A stretch of 64,000 nucleotides of DNA from Burkholderia cenocepacia (GTDB lineage: Bacteria; Pseudomonadota; Gammaproteobacteria; Burkholderiales; Burkholderiaceae), in the NCBI RefSeq assembly GCF_014211915.1, contig NZ_CP060040.1:558001-622000 (forward strand), read 5' to 3'. Position 1 is the stretch's first letter; every line of letters begins with the position of its first letter. Shown piece after piece: positions 18,506 through 27,198 of the stretch. Made by a program: the position numbers and the translations under genes. Under the pieces are notes generated by a model that was not told the DNA's origin, did not search any database, and was given only the letters and a program-made list of their open reading frames with translations.

Positions 18506-19426
18506 TCAGAGACCGACGTCGGGCAGCGCCGGGCGCGTGTCGAGCGCCTTCGCGACGATGGCCTCCACTTCGGCGAGCGTGTCGCCTTGCAGCGCGAGGC
18601 GCGGCGGACGCGTGATCGCGCTGCCGCGGCCGACCAGTTCCTCGCACAGCTTGATGCACTGCACGAGGTCGGGGCGTGCGTCGAGGTGCAGCAGCGGCAT
18701 GAACCAGCGATACAGCGCGAGTGCTTCGTCGAAGCGCTTTTGCTTCGCGAGGCGGAACAACGTCTCGCCTTCCTTCGGGAACGCGTTCGACATGCCCGAC
18801 ACCCAGCCTTCGGCGCCGACCGCGATGCTCTCGACCACGACGTCGTCGAGGCCCGCGAACAGCACGAAGCGATCGCCGACCGCATTGCGCAGGTCGATGA
18901 AGCGGCGCGTATCGCCCGACGAATCCTTGAAGCAGACGATGTTCTCGCAATCCTGCAGCGCGATCAGCACGTCGGGCGTCACGTCGTTCTTGTAGATCGG
19001 CGGGTTGTTGTAGACCATCACCGGCAGGTCGGTGCTCGTTGCTACCGCGCGGAAGTGCGCGGCGGTTTCGTGCGGCTTCGCCGAGTAGACGAGCGCGGGC
19101 ATCACCATCACGCCGTCGACGCCGACGCGCTGCGCTTCGCGCACCGTGTTGCGCGCGAATTCGGTCGTGAATTCGGCGATGCCGGCGATCACCGGAATCT
19201 TGCCGCCGGCCGCGTCGCGCGCGGCCTCGATCACCTGGAGCTTCTCGCTCGTCGACAGCGACGTGTTTTCGCCGACCGTGCCGCAGACCACGAGGCCCGA
19301 CACGCCGTCGTTCACCAGGTTCTTGACCACGCGGTGCGTGGCGTCGATGTCGAGGGAAAAGTCCGGCTTGAACTGGGTGCTGACGGCCGGGAAAACCCCG
19401 GTCCATTGAATGGCTTTGCGGCTCAC
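18506..19426 (-). CDS. lhpC: 1-pyrroline-4-hydroxy-2-carboxylate deaminase (DHDPS/NAL family)
   Basis: This 306-aa TIM-barrel protein of the dihydrodipicolinate synthase superfamily has the Schiff-base lysine in CFKDSSGD (K167), the tyrosine in VMVYNNP (Y139) and the GTVGENTSL loop near residue 49. In hydroxyproline catabolism this member deaminates and dehydrates pyrroline-4-hydroxy-2-carboxylate to alpha-ketoglutaric semialdehyde and ammonia. The start codon is GTG, supported by AGGAG seven bases upstream. It is the first gene of the leftward operon, divergent from the epimerase, with two inverted operator-like sites between them. A role as a different NAL-family lyase is possible in isolation, but the context is decisive. 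Confidence 0.88.
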   Translation of the reverse strand: MSRKAIQWTGVFPAVSTQFKPDFSLDIDATHRVVKNLVNDGVSGLVVCGTVGENTSLSTSEKLQVIEAARDAAGGKIPVIAGIAEFTTEFARNTVREAQRVGVDGVMVMPALVYSAKPHETAAHFRAVATSTDLPVMVYNNPPIYKNDVTPDVLIALQDCENIVCFKDSSGDTRRFIDLRNAVGDRFVLFAGLDDVVVESIAVGAEGWVSGMSNAFPKEGETLFRLAKQKRFDEALALYRWFMPLLHLDARPDLVQCIKLCEELVGRGSAITRPPRLALQGDTLAEVEAIVAKALDTRPALPDVGL

Positions 19427-19532
19427 TGAAATCTCCTACGTTCGTATCGGTCGGCCGACGGGTGTGTCGGTGTGGCAACCAGTATCGCCGCGCAAACGCC
19501 CATCACGCTTGAGTCGTATCGCGGAGCAAAAT

Positions 19533-19595
19533 GACGAAATCGGCACAGCGGTCGGCAGGGGCGGGAGGGGCGCGTCGCACTATGCCGATTTCGTC
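19533..19595. promoter_or_regulatory. Paired inverted operator-like sites in the divergent hydroxyproline promoter region
   Basis: GACGAAATCGGCA (19533-19545) and its exact complement TGCCGATTTCGTC (19583-19595) lie 37 bp apart, centre to centre 50 bp, about five helical turns. They sit midway between the divergent lhpC and epimerase genes, as expected for a regulator that binds two faces-in-phase sites or loops the DNA. Confidence 0.7.
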
Positions 19596-19677
19596 GTCGT
19601 CCTCATCGAAAAGCCACAAGCGGACGGACGCGCGACGGAGGAAGCTATGCTCCTTTCCCCACTTCGGACGGCTCATG

Positions 19678-20610
19678 ATGAAGCGCATCCAGATCATCGA
19701 TTCGCACACGGGCGGCGAACCCACTCGGCTCGTCGTGTCCGGCTTTCCATCGCTCGGCCGCGGCACGATGGCCGAGCGCCGCGACGTGCTCGCGCGCGAG
19801 CACGATCGTTACCGCACCGCGTGCATCCTCGAGCCGCGCGGCAGCGACGTGATGGTCGGCGCGCTGCTGTGCGACCCGGTGGCGCCCGACGCGGCGGCCG
19901 GCGTGATCTTCTTCAACAATAGCGGCTATCTCGGGATGTGCGGGCACGGCACGATCGGCGTCGTGCGCACGCTGCATCACATGGGGCGCATCGCGCCCGG
20001 CGTGCACCGGATCGAGACGCCGGTCGGCACCGTCGAGGCGACGTTGCACGACGACCTGTCGGTCAGCGTGCGCAACGTGCCCGCATATCGTCACGCGCAG
20101 GGCGTCGCGCTCGACGTGCCGGGATACGGCCCCGTGAAGGGCGACATCGCATGGGGCGGCAACTGGTTCTTCCTGATCAGCGACCACGGGCAGCGCGTCG
20201 CCGGCGACAACGTCGCGGCGCTCACCGCGTATGCGTCGGCCGTGCGCGAAGGGCTCGAACGCGCGGGCATCACCGGCGCGAACGGCGGCGAAATCGATCA
20301 CATCGAGTTGTTCGCCGACGATCCCGAGCACGACAGCCGCAGCTTCGTGCTGTGCCCGGGCCTCGCGTACGACCGTTCGCCGTGCGGTACCGGCACCAGC
20401 GCGAAGCTCGCGTGCCTCGCGGCCGACGGCAAGCTCGCGCCGGGCGCCGTGTGGCGGCAGGCGAGCGTGATCGGCAGCGTGTTCCATGCGAGCTACGAGC
20501 GGGTCGACGGCGGCATCGTGCCGACGATTCGCGGCAGTGCGCATCTGAGCGCGGAAGCGACGCTGCTGATCGACGAACACGATCCGTTCGGCTGGGGCAT
20601 CGGGTCGTGA
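19678..20610 (+). CDS. lhpA: 4-hydroxyproline 2-epimerase
   Basis: This 310-aa enzyme of the proline racemase family carries the two catalytic cysteines in MCGHGTIG (C88) and [12 protein letters not shown] (C236), the pair that distinguishes true racemase/epimerases from dehydratase relatives with Ser or Thr. It opens with [16 protein letters not shown]. It converts trans-4-hydroxy-L-proline to cis-4-hydroxy-D-proline, the first step of the pathway. Two ATGs lie in tandem (19675, 19678); the second fits the family start. A long upstream open frame was rejected because it would run through the operator sites. The stop overlaps the GTG of the next gene. Confidence 0.93.
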   Translation: MKRIQIIDSHTGGEPTRLVVSGFPSLGRGTMAERRDVLAREHDRYRTACILEPRGSDVMVGALLCDPVAPDAAAGVIFFNNSGYLGMCGHGTIGVVRTLHHMGRIAPGVHRIETPVGTVEATLHDDLSVSVRNVPAYRHAQGVALDVPGYGPVKGDIAWGGNWFFLISDHGQRVAGDNVAALTAYASAVREGLERAGITGANGGEIDHIELFADDPEHDSRSFVLCPGLAYDRSPCGTGTSAKLACLAADGKLAPGAVWRQASVIGSVFHASYERVDGGIVPTIRGSAHLSAEATLLIDEHDPFGWGIGS

Positions 20611-21734
20611 GCGAAACGAAGACCGACGTCGTCGTGATCGGCGCCGGCATCGTCGGCGCGGCCTGCGCGCACGAACTCGCGCAGCGCGGGCTGCGCGTGC
20701 TCGTCGTCGACGACGCGAGCGGCGGCGCGACCGGCGCGGGCATGGGCCACCTCGTCGCGATGGACGACAACGCGGCCGAGCTCGCGCTGAGCCATTACTC
20801 GATCGACCTGTGGCGCGCGTTGAGCGGCGAGATGCCGGAAGGCTGCGCATACCGCAACTGCGGCACGCTGTGGCTCGCGGCCGATGCGCACGAAATGGAT
20901 CTGGCGCGCGCGAAGCAGGCGACGCTCGCCGCGCACGGCGTGGCCGGCGAGTTGATCGACGCGGCGGCGCTCGCGCAACTGGAGCCGATGCTGCGCGCCG
21001 GGCTTGGCGGCGCGCTGAAGATTCCCGGCGACGCGATTCTCTATGCGCCCGTCACCGCGAACTGGCTGCTGCAGCGCGCGCCGCGCATCACGTTGCGCCG
21101 CGAGCGGGCCGTCGCGGTCGATGGCCCGAGCGTGACGCTCGCGAGCGGCGACGTGCTGCGCGCGCAGCGTGTGCTGGTGGCGAACGGCGTCGCGGCGCGC
21201 ACGCTGCTGCCCGAACTGCCGCTGCGCCCGAAAAAGGGCCATCTGCTGATTACCGACCGCTATCCGGGCCACGTATCGCATCAACTCGTCGAGCTCGGCT
21301 ATGCGGCGAGCGCGCACGCGAGCGACGGCACGTCGGTCGCGTTCAACGTGCAGCCACGGCCGACCGGCCAGTTGCTGATCGGCTCGTCGCGCCAGTTCGA
21401 CACCGAGGACGCGCGGGTCGAGCCGCCCGTGCTCGCGCGCATGCTGCGTCGCGCGGTCGGCTACCTGCCGGATCTGGCCGACCTGAACGGCATCCGCGCG
21501 TGGACGGGTTTCCGATCCGCGAGCCCCGACGGCCTGCCGCTGCTCGGCGAGCACCCGGCGCGGCCGGGCGTGTGGCTCGCGGTCGGCCACGAAGGACTCG
21601 GCGTGACGACCGCGCCGGGCAGTGCGCGGCTCGTCGCCGCGCTGATGGCCGGCGAGCGGCCGCCCATCGATATCGAACCGTATTTGCCGGGACGCTTCCT
21701 CGCCGCGTCCTCCTTGGCCGGAGCGCTGACATGA
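20607..21734 (+). CDS. lhpB: D-hydroxyproline dehydrogenase, FAD-dependent DadA-like subunit
   Basis: This 375-aa flavoprotein of the D-amino acid oxidase/DadA fold has an N-terminal dinucleotide site ([28 protein letters not shown], residues about 8-35), the second FAD motif [16 protein letters not shown], and a C-terminal [29 protein letters not shown] flavin-binding segment. It oxidises cis-4-hydroxy-D-proline to the pyrroline. The start codon is GTG, overlapping the epimerase stop (GTGA). The other two subunit genes (2Fe-2S protein and second flavoprotein) follow after an unusual 281-bp repeat-filled gap, which is odd for a heteromeric enzyme operon. Confidence 0.88.
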   Translation: MSETKTDVVVIGAGIVGAACAHELAQRGLRVLVVDDASGGATGAGMGHLVAMDDNAAELALSHYSIDLWRALSGEMPEGCAYRNCGTLWLAADAHEMDLARAKQATLAAHGVAGELIDAAALAQLEPMLRAGLGGALKIPGDAILYAPVTANWLLQRAPRITLRRERAVAVDGPSVTLASGDVLRAQRVLVANGVAARTLLPELPLRPKKGHLLITDRYPGHVSHQLVELGYAASAHASDGTSVAFNVQPRPTGQLLIGSSRQFDTEDARVEPPVLARMLRRAVGYLPDLADLNGIRAWTGFRSASPDGLPLLGEHPARPGVWLAVGHEGLGVTTAPGSARLVAALMAGERPPIDIEPYLPGRFLAASSLAGALT

Positions 21735-22014
21735 AACGACCCCCACGCTTACTTCGTTCACTGTCGACCGGAGTTCGCGCTTCAGCGCTTACTCCGGTCC
21801 CATGCAAGGCACCGCCCGAGGGGGCCGTCAGCCGCCCACGGCCGGCTTTGCAAAGCCGGCCGGCTACGCAGGCGCAGAGCGATGCTCTGCGAATTCCCTG
21901 CTACGCCCTTGGGGCGGCCCGGCGGAGGCTGAGATGAAACGACCCCCACGCTCACTTTGTTCGCTGCCCCCCGCGGGGCGGTCAGCCTCCTTGGGGCGGC
22001 CCGGCGGAGGCTGA
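21731..22014 (+). repeat. Dispersed-type repeat block inside the hydroxyproline operon
   Basis: Two direct repeats alternate: ATGAAACGACCCCCACGCT at 21731-21749 and 21934-21952, and a 25-bp element rich in GGGGCGGCCCGG at 21908-21932 and 21990-22014. Between them are stem-loops: GACCGGAGT with ACTCCGGTC, a 22-bp perfect palindrome centred on TTTGCAAA (21840-21861), and GCAGAGCGATGCTCTGC. The type of sequence (CCCCCACGCT followed by TTCGTTC and GGGGCGGCCCGGC) is a familiar dispersed intergenic repeat of Burkholderiales. No coding sequence is seen in the block. Confidence 0.85.
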
Positions 22015-22015
22015 C

Positions 22016-22249
22016 ATGATCATTCATCTGGACGGCCGCGCGCTGACGGTGGCCGACGGTGCGACCGTCGCGGCCGCCGTTGCGGCGAGCGGCGACGACA
22101 CGACGCGCGTGTCGTGCACGGGTGCGGCGCGTGCGCCGCTTTGCGGGATGGGCATCTGCCAGGAATGCCGGATGACGATCGACGGCCGGCGCCGGCTGGC
22201 GTGCCAGACGCTGTGCCGCGACGGCATGCAGGTGGAGCGCACGCGATGA
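22016..22249 (+). CDS. lhpF: D-hydroxyproline dehydrogenase, small 2Fe-2S subunit
   Basis: This 77-aa ferredoxin-like protein has the plant-type 2Fe-2S cysteine pattern, C-x8-C-x4-C-x2-C in SCTGAARAPLCGMGICQECR plus a later cysteine in RLACQTLC. It matches the small subunit of octopine/nopaline-type and hydroxyproline dehydrogenases, passing electrons between the two flavoproteins. Its ribosome-binding site, GGAGG before CTGACATG, is the end of the repeated element of the preceding block. The stop overlaps the next start (ATGA). Confidence 0.88.
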   Translation: MIIHLDGRALTVADGATVAAAVAASGDDTTRVSCTGAARAPLCGMGICQECRMTIDGRRRLACQTLCRDGMQVERTR

Positions 22250-23514
22250 AACAGGAACGACTGAGCGTCGACGTCGCGATCGTCGGCGCGGGCCCGGCGG
22301 GACTGTCGGCCGCGCGGGCCGCCGCGCGCAGCGGCGCGACCGTTGCGATCGTCGACGACAACCCGCGCGCGGGCGGACAGATCTGGCGGCAGCCGGCAGC
22401 GGCCGCACCGACGCCGGCCGCCGCCGAACGCCTCGCCGTGCTGCGGCAGCCGAACGTCATGCACCTCGCGGCGACGCGCATCGTCGCCGAAACGCAGCCG
22501 GGCACGCTGCTGCTCGAAGACGACGAACGCGGGCTTTTGCTCGATTTCCGGACGCTGATTCTCTGCTGCGGCGCGCGCGAGCTGCTGCTGCCGTTTCCGG
22601 GCTGGATGCTGCCTGGCGTGACCGGCGCGGGCGGCTTGCAGGCGCTGATCAAGTACGGGCTCGACGTGCGCGGGCAGCGCACGGTGATCGCGGGCAGCGG
22701 GCCGCTGCTGCTGGCGAGCGCGGCGACGGCCCGGCAGGCCGGCGCACGCGTGTCGCACGTGCTCGAACAGGCCGCATGGGGCGACGTCGCCGGCTTCGGC
22801 GCGGGGCTGTGGCGCTGGCCGTCGAAGCTCGCGCAGGCCGCGAAGCTCGTCACGGCTGTTTATCGGCCGGCTGCGTACGTCGTCGAGGCATTCGGCGACC
22901 AGCGGCTCGAACGCGTGCGGATTCGCCAGGGCGATCGCGAATTCGACGTCGACTGCGACCGGCTCGCGTGCGGCTTCGGCCTCGTGCCGAATACCGTGCT
23001 GCCGCGTCATCTCGGCTGCCGGATCGAGCACGGCGCGGTGGCGGTCGACGCACACCAGCGCACGAGCCGCGACGGGTATTTCGCGGCGGGCGAGTGCACG
23101 GGCGTCGGCGGCAGCGAGCTGGCGATGGTCGAAGGCGAAATCGCCGGCTATGCGGCGACCGGGCAGACCGACCGACTGGCCGCGCTGGTCGCACGCCGTG
23201 CGCGCTGGCAGGCGTTCGCGGATGCCGTACGCGAGCGCTTCGCGATCCGCGAGCCGATCCGCCGGCTTGCGCGGCCCGACACGCTGCTGTGTCGTTGCGA
23301 AGACGTGCGGTTCGATGCGGTCGCACGGGAACCGGGCTGGACGGCTGCCAAGCTGCAGTCGCGTTGCGGGATGGGCGCATGCCAGGGCCGCGTGTGCGGC
23401 GCGGCCGCGCAGGCGCTGTTCGGCTGGACACCGCCGGCGCCGCGCACGCCGCTGGTGCCCGCGCGGGTCGGCACGCTGATGCTCGACGGTACGGGGTTCT
23501 GCGACGGCGCGTGA
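22246..23514 (+). CDS. lhpE: D-hydroxyproline dehydrogenase, second flavoprotein subunit
   Basis: This 422-aa pyridine-nucleotide-disulfide-type flavoprotein has VDVAIVGAGPAGLSAARAAARSG at the N-terminus, a second dinucleotide site around RTVIAGSGPLLLASAATARQAGA (residues about 145-168), and GYFAAGECTGVGGSELAMVEG near residue 285. The C-terminal region carries cysteines in TLLCRCEDV and CGMGACQGRVCG, a BFD-like iron-sulfur module. It resembles the OoxA/HcnB type subunit. The start overlaps the lhpF stop. A GC hairpin follows, before the convergent LysR gene. Confidence 0.88.
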   Translation: MKQERLSVDVAIVGAGPAGLSAARAAARSGATVAIVDDNPRAGGQIWRQPAAAAPTPAAAERLAVLRQPNVMHLAATRIVAETQPGTLLLEDDERGLLLDFRTLILCCGARELLLPFPGWMLPGVTGAGGLQALIKYGLDVRGQRTVIAGSGPLLLASAATARQAGARVSHVLEQAAWGDVAGFGAGLWRWPSKLAQAAKLVTAVYRPAAYVVEAFGDQRLERVRIRQGDREFDVDCDRLACGFGLVPNTVLPRHLGCRIEHGAVAVDAHQRTSRDGYFAAGECTGVGGSELAMVEGEIAGYAATGQTDRLAALVARRARWQAFADAVRERFAIREPIRRLARPDTLLCRCEDVRFDAVAREPGWTAAKLQSRCGMGACQGRVCGAAAQALFGWTPPAPRTPLVPARVGTLMLDGTGFCDGA

Positions 23515-23522
23515 CGTATGCA

Positions 23523-23546
23523 GCGGCCCGGTTCGCGCCGGGCCGC
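23523..23546. terminator. Hairpin between convergent lhpE and lysR genes
   Basis: GCGGCCCGG pairs with CCGGGCCGC around a TTCGCG loop in the 37-bp gap between the convergent genes. No T tract on either side. Likely a shared bidirectional transcription stop. Confidence 0.55.
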
Positions 23547-23551
23547 GCCGT

Positions 23552-24496
23552 TCACTCCACCTTCACTTTCTCCCATCCGCCGACCTGCGGCGCCGCACAG
23601 GCGCGCAGACACTCGATCGTTGCGGCCACGGCCGCGCGGTTCGCGCTGTCGGGGTGCCAGTACATCGACACCGCGCCCTGGCCCTCGAGCTCCATCGGCA
23701 GGATGCGGATCGCGTTCAGTTGCGCGAAGCGCCGCGCGGCGCGGTGCGACGCGACACCGAGCAGATCGGTGTTGTTCAGCAGCGTGAGGTTCAGGATCGA
23801 CGAATTCGATTCGACGCAGTGCGGCGGCTGCACGCGGCCGGCGGCGTGCAGCGCGGCTTCCAGCGCATTGTGGACGGGCGTGCCCGCCGGCCACACGATC
23901 CACGGATAGGCGAGCACGTCGTCCCAGCCGAGCGACGTCGCGCCGGCCAGCGCGTGGTCGGGCCGCGCGACGAACACGACGGGATCGACGTATAGCGCTT
24001 CGGCATGCAGCAACGGATCGACGGACGTCGAGCCCGAGCGCCCGACGACGATATCGAGTTCGCTGCGCGCGAGCTGCGGCATCAGCTGGTTCATCGTGCT
24101 TTCGGTGAGCCGCACCTGCGCGCGCGGCATTCGTTTCAGCAACTGCGACACCGCGAACGGCACCGTGTCGGCCGCCGCGACGCCCGACGTGCCGATCGTC
24201 ACGAGGCCGCTGCCGCCTTCGCGCAACGCGGCCATGTCGTCGCGCGCGATGTCGAGCTGCGCTTCGACGCGTCGCGCATGCTCGATCAGCGCTTCGCCGT
24301 AGGGCGTCGGCCGCAGCCCGCGCGCATGCCGCTCGAACAGCGGCAACCCGACATCTTCTTCCAGCTCCTTCAGCCATTTCGACAGCGCCGGCTGCGTGGT
24401 CGCGAGCGCGACCGCCGACTGGCTCAGATTGCCGGTGCCGGCGAGGCTCAACAGTACTTGCAGGTGCCGCAGCCGCAGCCGGTGGGTCCAGTCCAT
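23552..24496 (-). CDS. mhbR: LysR-family regulator, probable activator of the gentisate operon
   Basis: This 314-aa protein has the N-terminal LysR helix-turn-helix (LRLRHLQVLLSLAGTGNLSQSAVALATTQPALSKWLKELEEDVGLPLFERHARGLRPTPYGE, residues 7-67) and a C-terminal periplasmic-binding-type effector domain (about 95-300). It is divergent from the gentisate dioxygenase operon, the classic LysR arrangement and the same as mhbR in the Klebsiella mhb cluster. It is also convergent with the hydroxyproline operon, so a role there cannot be excluded. The effector is probably 3-hydroxybenzoate or gentisate, by context. Confidence 0.8.
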   Translation of the reverse strand: MDWTHRLRLRHLQVLLSLAGTGNLSQSAVALATTQPALSKWLKELEEDVGLPLFERHARGLRPTPYGEALIEHARRVEAQLDIARDDMAALREGGSGLVTIGTSGVAAADTVPFAVSQLLKRMPRAQVRLTESTMNQLMPQLARSELDIVVGRSGSTSVDPLLHAEALYVDPVVFVARPDHALAGATSLGWDDVLAYPWIVWPAGTPVHNALEAALHAAGRVQPPHCVESNSSILNLTLLNNTDLLGVASHRAARRFAQLNAIRILPMELEGQGAVSMYWHPDSANRAAVAATIECLRACAAPQVGGWEKVKVE

Positions 24497-24555
24497 TGCA
24501 TGCCTCGTCGCGAGAAGGTATATCCAGAAATATATAGATCAGATGATTTAACCAT

Positions 24556-24585
24556 TTTACCGGGTATGTCTGCGTCGAATATAAA
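24556..24585 (+). promoter_or_regulatory. Putative promoter of the gentisate operon
   Basis: TTTACC and TATAAA are 18 bp apart within the AT-rich 164-bp divergent region. The predicted start leaves a leader of about 70 nt. AT-rich imperfect dyads upstream (24515-24545) could hold the LysR sites, but no single box stands out. Confidence 0.45.
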
Positions 24586-24660
24586 TCTGCTGATGGACTG
24601 CAGCACGGTCCCCGACCCGACATAGCGCCGACGCCGATCGGCCGCCTCGAAGGAGACATC

Positions 24661-25704
24661 ATGACGACCCATCCGGACGCGACGCGCGCCGCTTACTACG
24701 CACGGATCGCCGAGCAGCGCCTGGCGCCGCTGTGGGAATCGCTGCACAACCTCGTGCCGACCTCGCCGCAGCCGGCGGCGCAAGCCGCGATCTGGAGGTA
24801 CGCGCAGATACGCGACCTCGTGATGCAGGCCGGCAGCGTGATCAGCGCGGAGGAAGCAGTGCGCCGCGTGCTGGTGCTGGAGAACCCCGGGCTGCCGGGC
24901 AAGTCGAGCATGACGCCGAACCTGTATGCAGGATTGCAACTGATCCTGCCGGGCGAAATCGCGCCGAGCCACCGTCATACGCAGTCGGCGCTGCGCTTCA
25001 TCGTCGAGGGGCGCGGCGCATGGACGGCCGTGAACGGCGAGCGCACGACGATGCATCCGGGCGACTTCATCATCACGCCGTCGTGGGCGTGGCACGACCA
25101 CGGCAATCCGTCGGCGGAAGACGGCGGCGAGCCGGTCGTGTGGCTCGACGGGCTCGACATCCCGCTGCTCGCGAACCTCGACGCCGGTTTCGCGGAGAAC
25201 TATCCGGAAGCCGTGCAGCCGGTGAATCGTCCGGAAGGCGACAGCTTCGCGCGCTTCGGTCACAACATGGTGCCGGTGCGGCATCGCGTGAGCGATCCGA
25301 CGTCGCCGGTGTTCAGCTATCCGTATGCGCGCAGCCGCGAGGCGCTCGACGCGCTGTACCGGAACGGCGAACTCGATGCGTGGGACGGCGTGAAGCTGCG
25401 CTACATGAACCCCGCGACGGGCGGCTGGCCGATGCCGACCATCGCCACCTTCATGCAGTTCCTGCCCGCGGGCTTCGACGGCCGCACGTATCGCAGCACC
25501 GACGCGACGATCTATTGCGTCGTCGAAGGCAGCGGCACCGCATCGATCGGCGACCAGGCATTCGCGTTCGCGCCGCACGACATCTTCGTCGCGCCGTCGT
25601 GGGCGCCGGTGCGGCTGTCGGCGTCGCGCGACAGCGTGCTGTTCAGTTATTCCGACCGGCCGGTGCTGTCCGCGCTGAACCTGCTGCGCGAAGCGCGCGA
25701 CTGA
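24661..25704 (+). CDS. mhbD: Gentisate 1,2-dioxygenase
   Basis: This 347-aa bicupin enzyme opens the gentisate ring between C1 and C2 to give maleylpyruvate. The N-terminal cupin carries the Fe(II) histidines in APSHRHTQ (H104, H106) and WHDHGN (H145/H147), with the intervening [18 protein letters not shown] strand. The C-terminal cupin (about 240-335) lacks the full metal set, as usual. It is the first gene of a five-gene rightward operon for 3-hydroxybenzoate breakdown. Confidence 0.95.
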   Translation: MTTHPDATRAAYYARIAEQRLAPLWESLHNLVPTSPQPAAQAAIWRYAQIRDLVMQAGSVISAEEAVRRVLVLENPGLPGKSSMTPNLYAGLQLILPGEIAPSHRHTQSALRFIVEGRGAWTAVNGERTTMHPGDFIITPSWAWHDHGNPSAEDGGEPVVWLDGLDIPLLANLDAGFAENYPEAVQPVNRPEGDSFARFGHNMVPVRHRVSDPTSPVFSYPYARSREALDALYRNGELDAWDGVKLRYMNPATGGWPMPTIATFMQFLPAGFDGRTYRSTDATIYCVVEGSGTASIGDQAFAFAPHDIFVAPSWAPVRLSASRDSVLFSYSDRPVLSALNLLREARD

Positions 25705-25791
25705 CGCCGGCTGCTTTCGATACTCCGTTTCCCGTGCGCCGCCGAGGTCGCGGCGCGCGCCCCTTCATTCACGCCCACGCTGGAGCCATTC

Positions 25792-26490
25792 ATGACTTTC
25801 GTATTCCCGCCCGAGGCGCCGGTGGCGCTGCCCGTCGACGGCAGCGACGCCCGATTCGCGGTACGCCGCGTCTATTGCGTCGGCCGCAACTACGCGGCCC
25901 ATGCGCGCGAAATGGGCTTCGATCCCGATCGCGAGCCGCCGTTCTTCTTCTGCAAGCCGGCCGATTCGATCGTGCCGGTGGCGTACGGCGACACGCTCGA
26001 GCTCGCCTATCCGTCGCAGACCCAGAACTATCACTACGAAGCCGAACTCGTCGCGGTGATCGGCAAGGGCGGCTCGGACATTCCGCTCGAGCGCGCGCTC
26101 GACCACGTGTGGGGTTACGCGGTCGGCCTCGACATGACGCGCCGCGACCTGCAGATGAAGATGCGCGAGATGGGGCGGCCGTGGGAAATCGGCAAGGCGT
26201 TCGATCGTTCGGCGCCGATCGGGCCCGTGCACCCGGCGAGCGACGTCGGTCATGTCGAGCAGGGCGGCCTGTGGCTGACCGTCAACGGTACAACCAGGCA
26301 GAAGAGCGACGTGTCGCACCTGATCTGGTCGGTCGCGGAGACGGTGGCCGACCTGTCGAAGTTCTTCCGCCTCGAACCGGGCGACGTGATCTTTACGGGC
26401 ACGCCCGAAGGGGTTGGCGCGGTGGTGAAGGGCGATGTAATGAAGGTCGGCGTCGAGCGTCTCGGCGAACTGACCGTGCGCGTGGTCTGA
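25792..26490 (+). CDS. mhbH: Fumarylpyruvate hydrolase (FAH family)
   Basis: This 232-aa protein has the fumarylacetoacetase C-terminal fold with the divalent metal site acids in NYHYEAELVAVIGKGG and the later YAVGLDMTRRDLQ, plus the VYCVGRNYAAHAREMG opening and IFTGTPEGVGAV near residue 200. It cleaves fumarylpyruvate to fumarate and pyruvate. It follows the dioxygenase gene by 87 bp, with GGAG ahead of its ATG, and precedes the isomerase that makes its substrate. Confidence 0.93.
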   Translation: MTFVFPPEAPVALPVDGSDARFAVRRVYCVGRNYAAHAREMGFDPDREPPFFFCKPADSIVPVAYGDTLELAYPSQTQNYHYEAELVAVIGKGGSDIPLERALDHVWGYAVGLDMTRRDLQMKMREMGRPWEIGKAFDRSAPIGPVHPASDVGHVEQGGLWLTVNGTTRQKSDVSHLIWSVAETVADLSKFFRLEPGDVIFTGTPEGVGAVVKGDVMKVGVERLGELTVRVV

Positions 26491-26524
26491 CGCGCGTTCG
26501 TCGATTTCCTCGAAAGGTCACATC

Positions 26525-27166
26525 GTGCAACTGCATAGCTTCTTCAACAGTTCGACCTCCTACCGGGTGCGCATCGCGCTCGCACTGAAAGGGCTGCCGT
26601 ACGACACGCTGCCCGTGAACATCCGCACCGGCGAGCATCGCGACGCCGATTATGTCGCGCGGGTGAACCCGTCGGCCGCGGTGCCGGCGCTGACCGACGG
26701 CGATTTCCGTCTCGGCCAGTCGCTCGCGATCCTCGATTACCTCGACCAGATCCAGCCGACGCCTCGGCTGATCCCGCTCGAACCGCGACGCCGGGCGCGC
26801 GTGCTGGAACTGGCGACGCTGATCGCCTGCGACATCCATCCAGTCAACAACCTGCGCGTGCTGCGCTATCTCGACAGCGAACTGAAGGTCACGCCGCAGC
26901 AGAAGACCGCGTGGTACCGGCACTGGGTCGCGGAAGGGATGGCCGGCGTCGAGCGGCTGCTGGCGCGCGCGGACGACGGCCCGTGGTGCTTCGGCGATAC
27001 GCCGACGCTCGCCGACGTGTGCCTGGTGCCGCAGGTCGCGAACGCGTTGCGGATGGGTTGCGACCTGAGCGCGTATCCACGCTGCCTCGCGGTGGTCGAG
27101 CACACGCGGCACGAGCCGGCGTTCGAGGCCGCGCAACCGCAGCGGCAACCGGATTACGTCGCGTAG
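26525..27166 (+). CDS. mhbI: Maleylpyruvate isomerase (zeta-class GST)
   Basis: This 213-aa glutathione-transferase-like protein has the zeta-class motif SSTSYRVRIALALKG (residues 9-23) that binds glutathione, followed by NPSAAVPALTDGDFRLGQSLAILDYLD and a helical C-terminal domain. It isomerises maleylpyruvate to fumarylpyruvate using glutathione. The related maleylacetoacetate isomerase cannot be told apart by motif, but the gentisate context decides. The start codon is GTG, preceded by GAAAGGTCA. Confidence 0.92.
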   Translation: MQLHSFFNSSTSYRVRIALALKGLPYDTLPVNIRTGEHRDADYVARVNPSAAVPALTDGDFRLGQSLAILDYLDQIQPTPRLIPLEPRRRARVLELATLIACDIHPVNNLRVLRYLDSELKVTPQQKTAWYRHWVAEGMAGVERLLARADDGPWCFGDTPTLADVCLVPQVANALRMGCDLSAYPRCLAVVEHTRHEPAFEAAQPQRQPDYVA

Positions 27167-27198
27167 CACGAATCACGTCATAGAAGCAGGAGACAGAC

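Noticed and set aside
19531..19677. N-terminal extension of the 4-hydroxyproline epimerase
   Set aside because: It would translate through the inverted operator sites, has low-complexity serine/arginine sequence and no family similarity; the ATG at 19678 fits the family.
21731..22014. Insertion sequence in the hydroxyproline operon
   Set aside because: No transposase, no terminal inverted repeats and no target duplication; the block looks like dispersed intergenic repeats.
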